Shown here: one piece after another, positions 28,076 to 37,485 of the stretch | Layout of the letters: each line of letters opens with the position of its first letter | Position numbering within the stretch: position 1 is the stretch's first letter | NCBI GenBank assembly: GCA_021817945.1 | Contig: JAKAFL010000002.1 | Coordinates: 1 to 64,000 of the forward strand | Direction: 5' to 3' | Length of the DNA: 64,000 nt | Source: a bacterium | Lineage (GTDB): Bacteria > Verrucomicrobiota > Verrucomicrobiia > Limisphaerales > UBA11358 | Translations under genes and position numbers: made by a program | Notes under the pieces: model-generated | What the model was told of the DNA's origin: nothing | The model's database searches: none | Seen by the model: only the letters and a program-made list of their open reading frames with translations

Positions 28076-28303
28076 ATGCTGGTGAGATTAAATTGGAATT
28101 GGATCAGGGTGGCAATGTTTGTTGCGCTGGCTTTTGAAATAAGCGGGTGCGGCGGAATTAATTCCTCCCAATCCGTGTCCCCTTTGAATTTTTTGATGCC
28201 AGGCATCCTTGATAATCGTCCAGCCGTTCATGGCCCGACGGGAGTTCCGCCCTTGGAACCGGCTTCCGCACCAACCGGTTCGCTTTTGGCCTCCACACAT
28301 TGA
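28076..28303 (+). CDS. Small lipoprotein
   Basis: A 75-residue frame starting at ATG 28076 has a basic N-terminus, a hydrophobic stretch (VAMFVALAFEI) and a lipobox ending ISGCGG. The mature part begins GGINSSQSVSPLNFLMPGIL and is otherwise Pro/Ser-rich. The CGG...SPLxFLxPG pattern resembles small lipoproteins known from Verrucomicrobiota, though I recall this only as a pattern. It is divergent from the TPR gene and lies upstream of hpnH. Confidence 0.55.
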   Translation: MLVRLNWNWIRVAMFVALAFEISGCGGINSSQSVSPLNFLMPGILDNRPAVHGPTGVPPLEPASAPTGSLLASTH

Positions 28304-28335
28304 AACCAGCGTGACAACCGCAAGACAAGCTGGTT
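28304..28335 (+). terminator. Inverted repeat after the small lipoprotein gene
   Basis: AACCAGC (28304-28310) pairs perfectly with GCTGGTT (28329-28335) over an 18-nt loop, immediately after the lipoprotein stop and before an AT-rich stretch upstream of hpnH. It may be a weak terminator or mRNA stabiliser. Confidence 0.3.
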
Positions 28336-28387
28336 GCCAGCAAAACAATTCTTTAATAAAAAGTTCATTAACTAGTTCTTTATCGTT

Positions 28388-29806
28388 ATGCGATTCCCTT
28401 TTGCGCTGACCCGCAAGATAGCCGGCCACATCATCAGGCATAAAATCCGTAAGACCCCCAAATTTGCCATGGTGCTGCAATTGGAGCCTTTGCACACCTG
28501 CAACCTGACCTGCACCGGCTGCGGTCGAATCCGCGAGTATTCAACCTCGCTCAAGGACATGGTGCCGTTGGAGAAATGCCTCCAAGCAGCCTTGGAATGT
28601 GATGCGCCCATGGTTTCCATTTGCGGCGGCGAACCCTTGATCTATCCCAAGATAGAAGAGCTTATCCAGGGTTTGCTGGACCAGGGCAGGGTGATTTACG
28701 TCTGCACCAACGGGATGTTCATGCGCAAAAAAATGCGGGATTATCTCGCTGCCATTTACACCCCGGCCATGGAGCCCACACTGGCGCGTCTGCTGGAAAA
28801 CCAATTAATTTCGCCCAAGGAAGCCGAAACCATCCGCAATGCAGACGCTGCCGCACGGTCCAAAACAGTAATCCGCCCAACCCAATGGATGTACTGGAAT
28901 GTGCATGTGGACGGATTGGAATATACGCACGACCTGATCGTGGAACGGGAAGGCGTGTTTGCGGAGTGCGTTCAGGCCATCAAGATGGCAAAAATCTGCG
29001 GCTACCAGGTGGCCACCAACACGACCGTTTACAGGGAAACCCAGGTGACGGAACTGGAAGACATGTTCCGGTTTTTAAGCTCACTCCAGGTGGATGGCCA
29101 CACCATTTCACCAGGGTACGATTACGACGCCGCCAAAAAGGACATGGTCAAGCGCCTGGGCAAGGACCCCCAGGAATTTTTCCTGACCAGGCAGATGACC
29201 AGGCAGAAATTTGCCCGGATCGAGGAATGGGGCCGGGCGTTCACCATCTTTGGAACGCCGGTTTACCAGGAATTCCTGGCTGGCAAACGTGAGCTCACCT
29301 GCACCGCCTGGGCCATTCCCACCTACAACGTCAAGGGCTGGAAAGCCCCGTGCTACCTGATGACCGATGGTCATTATGATGGTTACCAGGAGATGCTGGC
29401 CAAGGTGCAGTGGGACAAATACGGCGTGGTGCAGGGTGTGGCCCGGGATCCGCGCTGCGAACACTGCATGGTTCATTGCGGCTACGACCCCAGCGGCGCC
29501 TTGGGCACGAACTACCAGAGCGGGGATAACTGGAAGAATTTCAAATATAATTTTGGAACCAAACCCAAGCCCCATCCGGCTTCCCGCGAGCTCACCCAGC
29601 GGGCATTCAATGGATTCACCGTGGGCAAAGGACATTTGGCCGAGGCTAAAGCCGCCATCAACCCTTCCCTTTCGGGCGCGCGCAGCGCCTATGCCAATCA
29701 ATCCACCCCAGCCAAAACCGAGGGGCATGAAGCTCATGTGGGAACTCATTGCGGCACACCTGAAGTCACCGGCAATGAAACGAGCGCAGCCAAAACCGAA
29801 AATTAG
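28388..29806 (+). CDS. hpnH: Adenosyl-hopene transferase HpnH (radical SAM)
   Basis: The 472-residue enzyme attaches a 5'-deoxyadenosyl group to hopene, the first step toward C35 extended hopanoids. The radical-SAM cluster motif is CNLTCTGC (residues about 38-45). The preceding FAMVLQLEPLHTCNL and the following VSICGGEPLIYP and RVIYVCTNGM are typical of HpnH. Further conserved blocks are ISPGYDYDAAKKD and WKAPCYLMTDGHY. The C-terminus (after about 400) is an extra low-complexity tail not needed for the fold. It is larger than typical HpnH (about 340-380). hpnJ follows, which supports a hopanoid role. Confidence 0.88.
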   Translation: MRFPFALTRKIAGHIIRHKIRKTPKFAMVLQLEPLHTCNLTCTGCGRIREYSTSLKDMVPLEKCLQAALECDAPMVSICGGEPLIYPKIEELIQGLLDQGRVIYVCTNGMFMRKKMRDYLAAIYTPAMEPTLARLLENQLISPKEAETIRNADAAARSKTVIRPTQWMYWNVHVDGLEYTHDLIVEREGVFAECVQAIKMAKICGYQVATNTTVYRETQVTELEDMFRFLSSLQVDGHTISPGYDYDAAKKDMVKRLGKDPQEFFLTRQMTRQKFARIEEWGRAFTIFGTPVYQEFLAGKRELTCTAWAIPTYNVKGWKAPCYLMTDGHYDGYQEMLAKVQWDKYGVVQGVARDPRCEHCMVHCGYDPSGALGTNYQSGDNWKNFKYNFGTKPKPHPASRELTQRAFNGFTVGKGHLAEAKAAINPSLSGARSAYANQSTPAKTEGHEAHVGTHCGTPEVTGNETSAAKTEN

Positions 29807-29929
29807 ACCGACCGGCAACCAGTAAAGCAGGACCGCAGCCGACTCCCAGCCATTTAGACGGCTCGGCTCCAAAGTCCTGAAAAACGCGGGCCGCAATTAA
29901 TAATAAAAAAACAGCATTGATTCGAGATC

Positions 29930-31387
29930 ATGAGCAAAACACTTTATCTTTCCCCTCCCAGTTTTGATGGATTTGACGGGGGAGCCGGGGCCCGGTATCA
30001 GGCACGCCGGGAGGTCACCAGTTATTGGTACCCCACATGGCTGGCCCAGCCTGCGGCGCTCACCCCGGGATCCCGCCTCTTGGATTGTCCCCCGCACCAT
30101 ATCGGCATGGATGAAACCTTGCGAATCGCCAGGGATTACCAGCATGTCATCATCAACACTTCCACCCCCTCCCTCAAAAACGATTGCAAGGTGGCGGAAG
30201 CCATCAAGGCCCAAAAACCGGATACAAAAATAGGATTTGTTGGCGCGCACACCATGGTTTTGCCCACGGAAACCCTGAAAGCTTCCCAAGCCATTGACTG
30301 GGTTGGACGCAAGGAATTTGATTTCACCTGCAAGGAAGTGGCCGAGGACCGTGACTTGGCAAGCATTGCTGGCCTTTCCTACCGGGACAAAGACGGGAAA
30401 ATCCGGCACAATCCTGAAAGGGAGATGATTCAGGACATGGACAGCCTTCCTTGGGTTGCCGATGTTTACAAGAGGGACCTCGAAATCGAAAAATATTTCA
30501 TCGGCTACCTGCTGCATCCTTATGTCTCCATGTACACGGGACGTGGATGCCCGGCACAATGCACTTTTTGCCTGTGGCCACAGACAATCGGCGGCCATAA
30601 ATACCGGGTGCGATCACCCCAGAACGTGGCAGACGAGATGGCGTACATGAAGCGGATATTTCCGCAGGTCCGTGAATTCTTTTTTGACGATGACACCTTC
30701 ACGGCCAACCTGCCGCGAGCGCGGGAAATAGCGCGAAAGCTGGCTCCGCTGGGAGTGCACTGGAGCTGCAACAGCCGCGCGAACCTGGATTACGACACAA
30801 TCAAATCCTTCAAAGACAATGGCTTGAGATTGTTCCTAGTCGGTTACGAAAGCGGGAATGACGACATTCTGACACGCATTAAAAAGGGTGTGACCATGGC
30901 GGAGATGAGGCGGTTCACCAAGGATTGCCATCGGGCAGGAGTCGTGATTCATGGAACATTCATTTTGGGACTGCCGGTGGAGACGCCACAAACCATTGAA
31001 AATACCATCCATTTCGCAAAAGAGCTGGACGTATTCAGTCTCCAAGTATCCCTGGCAGCGCCCTACCCCGGCACGGAGCTTTTTGAAATGGCCCGTCAAA
31101 ACAGTTGGTTTGTGAAAAAAGACAAGACCGACTTGGTGGAAAACGACGGCTTGCAGCAAAGCACCTTGGAATACCCGGGATTGAGCAAGGAAAAGATTTT
31201 TGAGGAAGTGGACCGCTTTTACCGCACCTATTACCTCCGCCCCAAACCCATTCTGCGCATCATTAAAACGATGCTGGAGGACAAGGACATTCTGGTGCGG
31301 CGCTGTCGCGAGGGCTACGAATTTTTCAGGAGCCTGAGTGAGCGCAAGGCGGATCTTGCTGCGGCCAAAGCAGGCGTTTCGGCCTGA
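29930..31387 (+). CDS. hpnJ: Hopanoid biosynthesis radical SAM protein HpnJ
   Basis: The 485-residue protein combines an N-terminal B12-binding-like domain (residues 1-140) with a radical-SAM domain. The cluster motif is GRGCPAQCTFC (near residue 203), followed by REFFFDDDTFTANL and LVGYESGNDDIL. HpnJ acts in side-chain modification (cyclitol ether) of bacteriohopanetetrol. The opening TLYLSPPSFDGFDGGAGARY is characteristic of HpnJ proteins. It lies 123 bp after hpnH on the same strand. Confidence 0.88.
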   Translation: MSKTLYLSPPSFDGFDGGAGARYQARREVTSYWYPTWLAQPAALTPGSRLLDCPPHHIGMDETLRIARDYQHVIINTSTPSLKNDCKVAEAIKAQKPDTKIGFVGAHTMVLPTETLKASQAIDWVGRKEFDFTCKEVAEDRDLASIAGLSYRDKDGKIRHNPEREMIQDMDSLPWVADVYKRDLEIEKYFIGYLLHPYVSMYTGRGCPAQCTFCLWPQTIGGHKYRVRSPQNVADEMAYMKRIFPQVREFFFDDDTFTANLPRAREIARKLAPLGVHWSCNSRANLDYDTIKSFKDNGLRLFLVGYESGNDDILTRIKKGVTMAEMRRFTKDCHRAGVVIHGTFILGLPVETPQTIENTIHFAKELDVFSLQVSLAAPYPGTELFEMARQNSWFVKKDKTDLVENDGLQQSTLEYPGLSKEKIFEEVDRFYRTYYLRPKPILRIIKTMLEDKDILVRRCREGYEFFRSLSERKADLAAAKAGVSA

Positions 31388-31565
31388 CACCACATCTGCC
31401 CCGCACTCCGCTGAGGCTGACCCCGTAACGGTTGCCTGTTGAGATATAAACCGGGAAATCAAACCAGCTCCCCTTTCCGGGCGTGTGGGACAGATAAATA
31501 TCCCGCGTTTCCTTGGTCTTGGAAAATTGCTTTTGGAGCGCCTGTTAATGCCCTAATTTGAAGGC

Positions 31566-32933
31566 GTGGCAAATGAACCCCGCCCAACAACCGTCCCCAC
31601 CCGGCGCATCTTGGTGGTGGATGACGATCCCGGGCAGCGCAGCCTGCTAAATTCCTTCCTGGTTGGGCAGGGCTTTGACATTGTGTTGGCGGATTCCGGT
31701 GAGGCGGCGCTCCAGCAATTGGGTGCCCACCGGTTTGACATGATGATTTCCGACGTCCGGATGCCGGGAAAATCGGGCCTGGAAACACTTCGTCAAGTCC
31801 GGCAGGAATGGACCAGCCTGCCTGTTTTGTTGGTGACAGCGTATGCGGACATCCGCGAGGCGGTGGTGGCCATGCGGGATGGAGCCTTGAATTACCTGGC
31901 CAAGCCCATTGACCTGGAGGAGTTGCTCACCTGTGTGCGGCAGGCCACTGGTTTGACCCGGGACCAAGCTCCCCTGCAAACCTCCAGTCGCAGCCTTCCC
32001 GATCACTTGGTGGCCCGCAGTCCGCTCATGTTGTCACTCTTTGACCAAGCGGCACTGATCGCCCCGGCTGAAACCCGGGTGTTTATTGCCGGCGAAAGCG
32101 GCACGGGCAAGGAGGTGGTTGCCGATGTTCTCCATGCCTGGAGCCATCGCGCCTCCGGGCCTTTTGTGAAGGTCAACTGCGCGGCCATCCCGGAAAACCT
32201 CCTGGAGAGCGAATTATTCGGCCATGAACGCGGTGCCTTCACCGGCGCCTCCTCCCAAAGGATCGGACGTTTTGAGGAGGCCAGCAAGGGCACCATATTC
32301 CTGGATGAAATCGCAGAAATGGCCCCCTCGCTTCAGGCCAAAATTTTGCGGGTGACCCAGGATGGGCGCTTTCAAAGAATCGGCTCCAATCGCGAGATTC
32401 AGACCCATGCGCGCATTCTGTCCGCCAGCAACCGGATCCTGGAGGAGGAGGTGAAGGCCGGGCGATTCCGGGAAGATTTGTTTTACCGTCTCAACGTGGT
32501 GGAATTGGCGGTGCCACCGCTGCGCGAGCGTCGCGAGGATATTCTGCCGCTGGCCCAGAAATTTCTCTTGGAATTTGCCCGGTACGGCGCCCGGCTGACC
32601 GGGGCTGCCGAGGATTGCCTGATGAATTATTCCTGGCCTGGGAACGTGCGTGAATTAAGGAACTTCATTGAACGCGCTGTTTTATTATCACGCGGCGAAC
32701 TTATTTTGCCGGAGCACTTGCCAGCCCGCCTGCGGGATTCTTTGGCCCCATCCGCGCGGCAAGTCGTTCAGGAGGGCCAGCCCCTTGATGAAATTGAGCG
32801 CAACGCCATTTTGCTCGCCCTCCGCCAGCACAAGCACAATCGGACGGAAACGGCCAAGGCTCTGGGCATCAGCCGCAGGGCGCTGCTTTACAAAATCCAA
32901 AGGCTGAGATTACAGGGTTTTCTGGTGGAATAA
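31566..32933 (+). CDS. Sigma-54-dependent response regulator (NtrC family)
   Basis: The 455-residue regulator starts at GTG 31566. It has a receiver domain (residues 14-125, DDD near 19-21, phospho-acceptor Asp in MMISDVRMPG, Lys in YLAKPID). The AAA+ domain (about 145-370) has Walker A GESGTGKE, the sigma-54 contact loop GAFTGA and Walker B GTIFLDEIAEM. A Fis-type HTH follows at the C-terminus (RTETAKALGISRRALLYKIQ). It activates sigma-54 RNA polymerase after phosphorylation. No histidine kinase is adjacent. The three flagellar operons in this window carry sigma-54 promoters, so it is a candidate flagellar activator; no binding sites were identified. Confidence 0.9.
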   Translation: MANEPRPTTVPTRRILVVDDDPGQRSLLNSFLVGQGFDIVLADSGEAALQQLGAHRFDMMISDVRMPGKSGLETLRQVRQEWTSLPVLLVTAYADIREAVVAMRDGALNYLAKPIDLEELLTCVRQATGLTRDQAPLQTSSRSLPDHLVARSPLMLSLFDQAALIAPAETRVFIAGESGTGKEVVADVLHAWSHRASGPFVKVNCAAIPENLLESELFGHERGAFTGASSQRIGRFEEASKGTIFLDEIAEMAPSLQAKILRVTQDGRFQRIGSNREIQTHARILSASNRILEEEVKAGRFREDLFYRLNVVELAVPPLRERREDILPLAQKFLLEFARYGARLTGAAEDCLMNYSWPGNVRELRNFIERAVLLSRGELILPEHLPARLRDSLAPSARQVVQEGQPLDEIERNAILLALRQHKHNRTETAKALGISRRALLYKIQRLRLQGFLVE

Positions 32934-32954
32934 ACCCGGGCTGGGAACACTCCC

Positions 32955-34556
32955 TCAAGCTGATGCATCGCCAGAGGATGACAGCCGGACTGGCCGGTAG
33001 CCTCCCTTGGCCCGGAAATACGCAAACATGCAGACATAGGCCACAAAAAGCGACAGGGGAAACAACGCTATTTGTTGCAAAGCTGCAAACTGTCCGCTTG
33101 TGTTGGCCGCAGCAACCTGCGCCTGCAAGCTGGCATCGGTCAACGCACCGGCTTTGACCGGATCAATGGCCTTGTAAGCTCCCAGCAAATAGTGCTTGCC
33201 CGCTGTCACCGATTCGCAAAGCGCGGGGTTCACGGCTGCCAACTGGCGCGTGGCCGAACTTTCCTGCAAATACCCAATAAATGGCGCTCCCAAGATGCCC
33301 ACCGCCAGCATCCCAATGCCGCCCACCGCATTAAGCGTCAACGTGCCGCCACGCGGGCATTGTTCCGTGGTGAGACCCAGCAGCGTGGGCCAGAAAAAAG
33401 TTTTGCCCACGGCATAAAGCGTGGCTGCGGCAAAGATCGCCGTCATGCCCAGGCCCGCCGTGTGCGCCAAAGCCCACAAACCCACGGACGCCAGGGCAGA
33501 GCATCCCGCCAGCAAACCCACCGGCGAAAATTTATGAATCAGCGGCCCCGCTCCAAACCGCAGCAACATCATGATGGCAGACGTATAAACCAGCACCCAC
33601 GCGGGATTGTGCCCGGCCTCCTGCATCGGGACCTGCATAAGCGATGTAATCCAGCCATCGGTTCCCAGCTCGGTGATGGCCTGGGGCATCATGATGAGAA
33701 TCAGGCAGGCCAGCAAAACCCGGCCAAAAGATCGTGTCACCACCGCAAATCCGGCCACCACCAGCGCGGTGAGAGACCAGGTCACGCCCGGACTCCACAA
33801 AAAAACCTGCCCCATCTGCGCCAGCACCAGCCCAAAACCAATCAATCCGCCAAAAGCCCCCAATTCCTTCAGCATTTCAATGTATTTCACACCAGCCTGT
33901 TCACGTTCACTCCGGGGAAAAGTGCGCCCAGCCAAAATCACAAAAAAGACGAGGGCCGGAATCAGGATCAGCCCCAGTATCCACCGCCAATCAGCCAGAT
34001 TGGCCAGCATGATGGTGCAGACACCGCCCAGCACCAATCCCCCGGGCCAGCCGGCATGAAGCCGGTTCAGCCAGCGGGTTTTGTCCGCCTGAAACAATGT
34101 CGCCACAACCGGGTTGGCAAAGGCCTCCACACTCCCATTCCCCAACCCCAGAATAATGCTGCCCCAATACAATAGTTGATATCCGCGATGGCGGCCCTCC
34201 TCCAAGGCGCTGCCGGACAAACCATGTACGCAACCATAAGCAGCGATGGCCATGGCGAAGTAAACCAAATAGGAAACAAATGAAAAAAACATTGCCGCCT
34301 TGAATCCCGTCCGGTCCAGTACCAGGCTGAAAATGATGATACTCACCCCAAATGGCCAGATGCCCGCCCCCTGCAACTCCCCGACAGAAACCTTGTCCAA
34401 ACCAAAATCCGATGCAAATGCCCCGCTGCAAAGAATCATCCGGCTGATAAAGGCATAGGAAGTGGTGATAATGGCTGCAAAACAACCCCAGAAAAGTAGC
34501 TGATCCTGTTTGTGGTTCATTTTAAAAGCGACGGGCAGGTCATGGAATGGCTCCAT
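32955..34556 (-). CDS. Major facilitator superfamily transporter
   Basis: The protein (533 residues from the ATG at 34556) has about 12 to 14 transmembrane segments. The first half includes FSLVLDRTGFKAAMFFSF, which resembles the MFS motif A loop, and the second half LRFGAGPLIHKFSPVGLLAG. The large C-terminal insertion (NPALCESVTAGKHYLLGAY onward) precedes a last helix. The substrate is unknown; relatives in Planctomycetota/Verrucomicrobiota are annotated as sugar or nucleoside transporters. A GGAGGG nine bases upstream supports the start at 34556 over 34565. It is convergent with the response regulator. Confidence 0.8.
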   Translation of the reverse strand: MEPFHDLPVAFKMNHKQDQLLFWGCFAAIITTSYAFISRMILCSGAFASDFGLDKVSVGELQGAGIWPFGVSIIIFSLVLDRTGFKAAMFFSFVSYLVYFAMAIAAYGCVHGLSGSALEEGRHRGYQLLYWGSIILGLGNGSVEAFANPVVATLFQADKTRWLNRLHAGWPGGLVLGGVCTIMLANLADWRWILGLILIPALVFFVILAGRTFPRSEREQAGVKYIEMLKELGAFGGLIGFGLVLAQMGQVFLWSPGVTWSLTALVVAGFAVVTRSFGRVLLACLILIMMPQAITELGTDGWITSLMQVPMQEAGHNPAWVLVYTSAIMMLLRFGAGPLIHKFSPVGLLAGCSALASVGLWALAHTAGLGMTAIFAAATLYAVGKTFFWPTLLGLTTEQCPRGGTLTLNAVGGIGMLAVGILGAPFIGYLQESSATRQLAAVNPALCESVTAGKHYLLGAYKAIDPVKAGALTDASLQAQVAAANTSGQFAALQQIALFPLSLFVAYVCMFAYFRAKGGYRPVRLSSSGDASA

Positions 34557-34605
34557 ACTCCTCATCCCTCCACGGGTGTCAATGACAAATCACCAATCAA
34601 GACAG

Positions 34606-34730
34606 GCGTTTTGACCTATGGCAAAATGTTACCGGCGGCTGGGATCATTCGAGCTTTGTTTCCTCGCGATTGAGGTTACCCAGGACAGTGGAAAAATTTC
34701 AGGGTTTGTCTTGAATGTTTTTCTTCAGCG
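34606..34730 (-). repeat. 125-bp IS-end repeat, copy 2 (inverted)
   Basis: This segment matches the reverse complement of 19790-19914 over 125 bp. The core AACCTCAATCGCGAGG and GCCGGTAACATTTTGCC blocks are identical. Position 34606 (GCGTTTTGAC) is probably near the IS end. Confidence 0.8.
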
Positions 34731-34905
34731 ATAATGGATAGAGCCGGGCATGTTGGTCGCGCAGCTCATGTTTTCCGGCCTCAGGGATGTCTGGGCTTGC
34801 CAGCAGCCGTTGATACGGCGTTTGGCGGGGCGTTTCATGGACGCGCTGGGTCCGGCCAGCTTGCTTCTCCCGTTGCAATAGTTTGAAGAATTGTCACAAA
34901 AACCG
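34645..34905 (-). pseudogene. IS481-like integrase-type transposase remnant
   Basis: The minus strand encodes FFKLLQREKQAGRTQRVHET, then PYQRLLASPDIPEAGKHELR and LYPLSLKKNIQDK. This matches the C-terminal end of integrase-core transposases (VYDTPxTPYQRLLAS...). The frame breaks at a TGA after IQDKP; a second frame then gives LGNLNREETKLE, ending with the TGA at 34645-34647. The catalytic core is missing. It is the sister of the tail at 19780-19875. Confidence 0.7.
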
Positions 34906-35213
34906 CATAGTTTAAATGACCCTGACAAATTAATTTGAACCTCAATTCTCAATTGGTTCGAACTCTCTGGCTTCGGTCTGCGGTCGCGGGCGGTGAAGCC
35001 CGATCAGAGGGGTAGAGGCCTCCGGCGTGGATTGCGGTTATCGAAGCAAAATCGAGCCTCCACCATCCGATGAGAAATAAAAACTTGCAGCTTGCCAAAA
35101 ATGCCATGCGCGCCGCGCCATTGACAAATGGCTAAAAATGCATATATTTGCTGCTAATCTGATGATCATTGACGGGGGATGTAACCCTTGCCTGATGATG
35201 TAAAACCTGCGGA
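34906..35213. other. Intergenic region upstream of the secreted protein gene
   Basis: No gene is visible. A GGGC...GCCC hairpin lies around 35007-35020 in a GC-rich patch, and the end is AT-rich with a promoter candidate. I recognise no tRNA or riboswitch. Confidence 0.45.
35121..35148 (+). promoter_or_regulatory. Promoter candidate for the large secreted protein
   Basis: TTGACA (35121-35126) and TATATT (35143-35148) are separated by 16 bp. Predicted transcription start is near 35155, about 60 nt before the ATG. Confidence 0.55.
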
Positions 35214-37337
35214 ATGTCTCTCATGAAATCCTACAAAACCCACATCTCCCTCCTGCTGTTTACGTTCAGTTTCCTAGCCGGCCTGGCAGTTTTAAACGGA
35301 TCTGCCATCACCCTTTCCATCACGCCTTCATCTATCAGCAACACTTATAGCGGCAAGATCACGCTGGTAGTGGGCGGACTGCCCAGCGGCGGATCGGCGG
35401 TGGTGCAAAAGTACCTTGATCACAATGCCAACGGCGTGGTGGACGCTGGCGACATGCTTTTTCAACAGTTCACCGTGACAGATGGACAGTGGGGAATGGT
35501 CATCGGCGGCGTGACCAACATCAACGTGCCGGGCGACTCGGACACCACGGCGGGTCAAATAACGTGCAAGCTGCATTTTCCGAATGGGGATTTTTCCCAG
35601 TCCATTTCGGGCAATTACCTTTTTGTGGTCTCCAGTCCCACCGGCGCGTTTTCGCCCGTGACGAATTCCTTTTCTGTCACGAATTTTCCATTCCCACAAA
35701 AACTGACCGGCAAGGTTCTTAAAAATGGCGTGGGGGTTCCGGGTGCCATCGTGGTGGTCTTTCCTCCGCCCTCAGCCAACGGCCACGGGCCAGGCCAGCC
35801 CGTGGAGGCGGCGGCGGCCGATAATTCCGGCAATTATACCGTTCCACTGCCGGTGGGCACCTACATGCCGCTGGCCGTTGGCAGCAATTTAATAGCCGAT
35901 GCCATGGCCTCGCCAATCATTTCACTGGCTGCCAGCCAGACCATTTCCACCAACCTGGTGGTCTCCAATGCCACCACCACCATCACCGGCCAGTTGGTGG
36001 ATTACAACAATTCCGGAATCCCGCTGCCAGGCCTCTTTCTGCCCGCCGAGACGAAAACGTATTTGATCGCCGCAACCTCCACCGACAGCAAGGGAAACTT
36101 TACCATGGGGGTGGTTCCTGGAACCTGGAATTTTAATGGCGAGCCGTCCGGTTTGACGCTTCTCGGCTATGTGGGCTATCAAGGCGGCACCAATGTGCTC
36201 TCCGGTTCCAGTCTGACTGGGGCCTTTCCGAAGGCCACCGCTCTTTTCTATGGTCAGGTTGTGGATTCGTTTGGAAATGCATTATCCAACATTGATGTCA
36301 ATGCCAGCGACAACAACGGTGTATTCCAGACGGATAGTTACACCGATAACAAGGGAAACTATTGCGCGGCCGCGCTGGGCGGTTTGCCGGGCGATACCTG
36401 GAACCTGTCTGTAAGCACCGGCGGGGGCAGCAGCAACCCCGCCAATTATATCTTTACCCAGCCGCAATTTGATCAGAACGGTGGAACCAATATTACTGCT
36501 GGCCAGGCTGTGCAGGTCAATTTCACCGGAATCCTTGCCACCAACACCATCTCTGGAAACGTCCAATACTACGGCACCAACATCGTTGGAGTTGGGGTTT
36601 TCGCTGGCGCAACCATCAATGGACAAAATTTCAATGCGTACGTGGATACCGACGCCAATGGGAACTACTCCTTCAACGTTTCCAGCGGCTTGTGGAGCGT
36701 GGGGCTCAACCAAAACGGCGGCAATGACAGTCTCGATAACATCATTGGCGCAGGGAATTACTCCCCGCCCAGCAACCTGAATATTGACATTGTCAATGAC
36801 AATGGGATTGCGAACTTCACGATCCAGCCGCCCGGCAGCGGAGGCGGTCCGCTGCAAATCAACACCACCTCTCTGCCAAATGGAAATGAGGGCGCTTCCT
36901 ATTACACCCAGCTTCAGGCCAGCGGAGGCCTTTCGCCTTACACCTGGTCGCTGGCCAACGGCTCGTTGCCGCTGCCAAATGGCTTGACCCTGGGCAGCGA
37001 TGGAGTCATTTCCGGCGTACCCACAACGAACAACCTGTTCAACTTCTTCGTCCAGGTTACGGATTCCAACGGCACCACCATTCTACAATCACTCGGGCTT
37101 ATCATCAATCCAAAGCCAAGCTTTCGCGGTTCGGCGAGATTATCCAATGGCCAGTTTCAGGTGCTGCTTTCTGGCGCGCCCAACCAGAATTATTCGCTCC
37201 AGATGACCACAAACCTCAGCGCCGGCGGCTGGGTCACGCTCTATGTGACCAACAATCCGTTGACCAATACATTCCCGCTCATTGATTCCAATGCCACCAA
37301 CCGGCAGCGGTTTTATCGGGTTTTGGTCGGCCCCTAA
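35214..37337 (+). CDS. Secreted multidomain protein with carboxypeptidase-regulatory and Ig-like repeats
   Basis: The 707-residue protein has a signal peptide (SLLLFTFSFLAGLAVLNGSA). It has an N-terminal beta domain with KYLDHNANGVVDAGD, a short Ca-binding-like segment. Several carboxypeptidase-regulatory/CNA-B-like repeats follow (for example KLTGKVLKNGVGVPGAIVVV, ITGQLVDYNNSGIPLPGLFL, FYGQVVDSFGNALSNIDVNA). A putative Ig domain is near 580-670 (EGASYYTQLQASGGLSPYTW). The last 60 residues (NYSLQMTTNLS...RQRFYRVLV) match a C-terminal module common in Verrucomicrobiota exported proteins. No catalytic motif is seen. It is probably a cell-surface or extracellular protein. Confidence 0.75.
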   Translation: MSLMKSYKTHISLLLFTFSFLAGLAVLNGSAITLSITPSSISNTYSGKITLVVGGLPSGGSAVVQKYLDHNANGVVDAGDMLFQQFTVTDGQWGMVIGGVTNINVPGDSDTTAGQITCKLHFPNGDFSQSISGNYLFVVSSPTGAFSPVTNSFSVTNFPFPQKLTGKVLKNGVGVPGAIVVVFPPPSANGHGPGQPVEAAAADNSGNYTVPLPVGTYMPLAVGSNLIADAMASPIISLAASQTISTNLVVSNATTTITGQLVDYNNSGIPLPGLFLPAETKTYLIAATSTDSKGNFTMGVVPGTWNFNGEPSGLTLLGYVGYQGGTNVLSGSSLTGAFPKATALFYGQVVDSFGNALSNIDVNASDNNGVFQTDSYTDNKGNYCAAALGGLPGDTWNLSVSTGGGSSNPANYIFTQPQFDQNGGTNITAGQAVQVNFTGILATNTISGNVQYYGTNIVGVGVFAGATINGQNFNAYVDTDANGNYSFNVSSGLWSVGLNQNGGNDSLDNIIGAGNYSPPSNLNIDIVNDNGIANFTIQPPGSGGGPLQINTTSLPNGNEGASYYTQLQASGGLSPYTWSLANGSLPLPNGLTLGSDGVISGVPTTNNLFNFFVQVTDSNGTTILQSLGLIINPKPSFRGSARLSNGQFQVLLSGAPNQNYSLQMTTNLSAGGWVTLYVTNNPLTNTFPLIDSNATNRQRFYRVLVGP

Positions 37338-37485
37338 AGTCGTGCCTGATGTTCACAGGGAGTAGGAGCGGTTGCTTTGCCAGTCTGCCTGTCGGCATTC
37401 AACCGGAACCATGCCCGGCGATCCACTCCCCAGACAGGTTTTCTGATACGGATCCGGTCGGACTTGAATTTGCGGATTTGTTTGA

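Noticed and set aside
31500-31560. TTGGAAAATTGC before the response regulator as a sigma-54 promoter
   Set aside because: Spacing of the doublets is wrong.
34955-34965. GGTTCGAACTC resembling a tRNA T-loop
   Set aside because: No acceptor, D or anticodon stems could be drawn around it on either strand.
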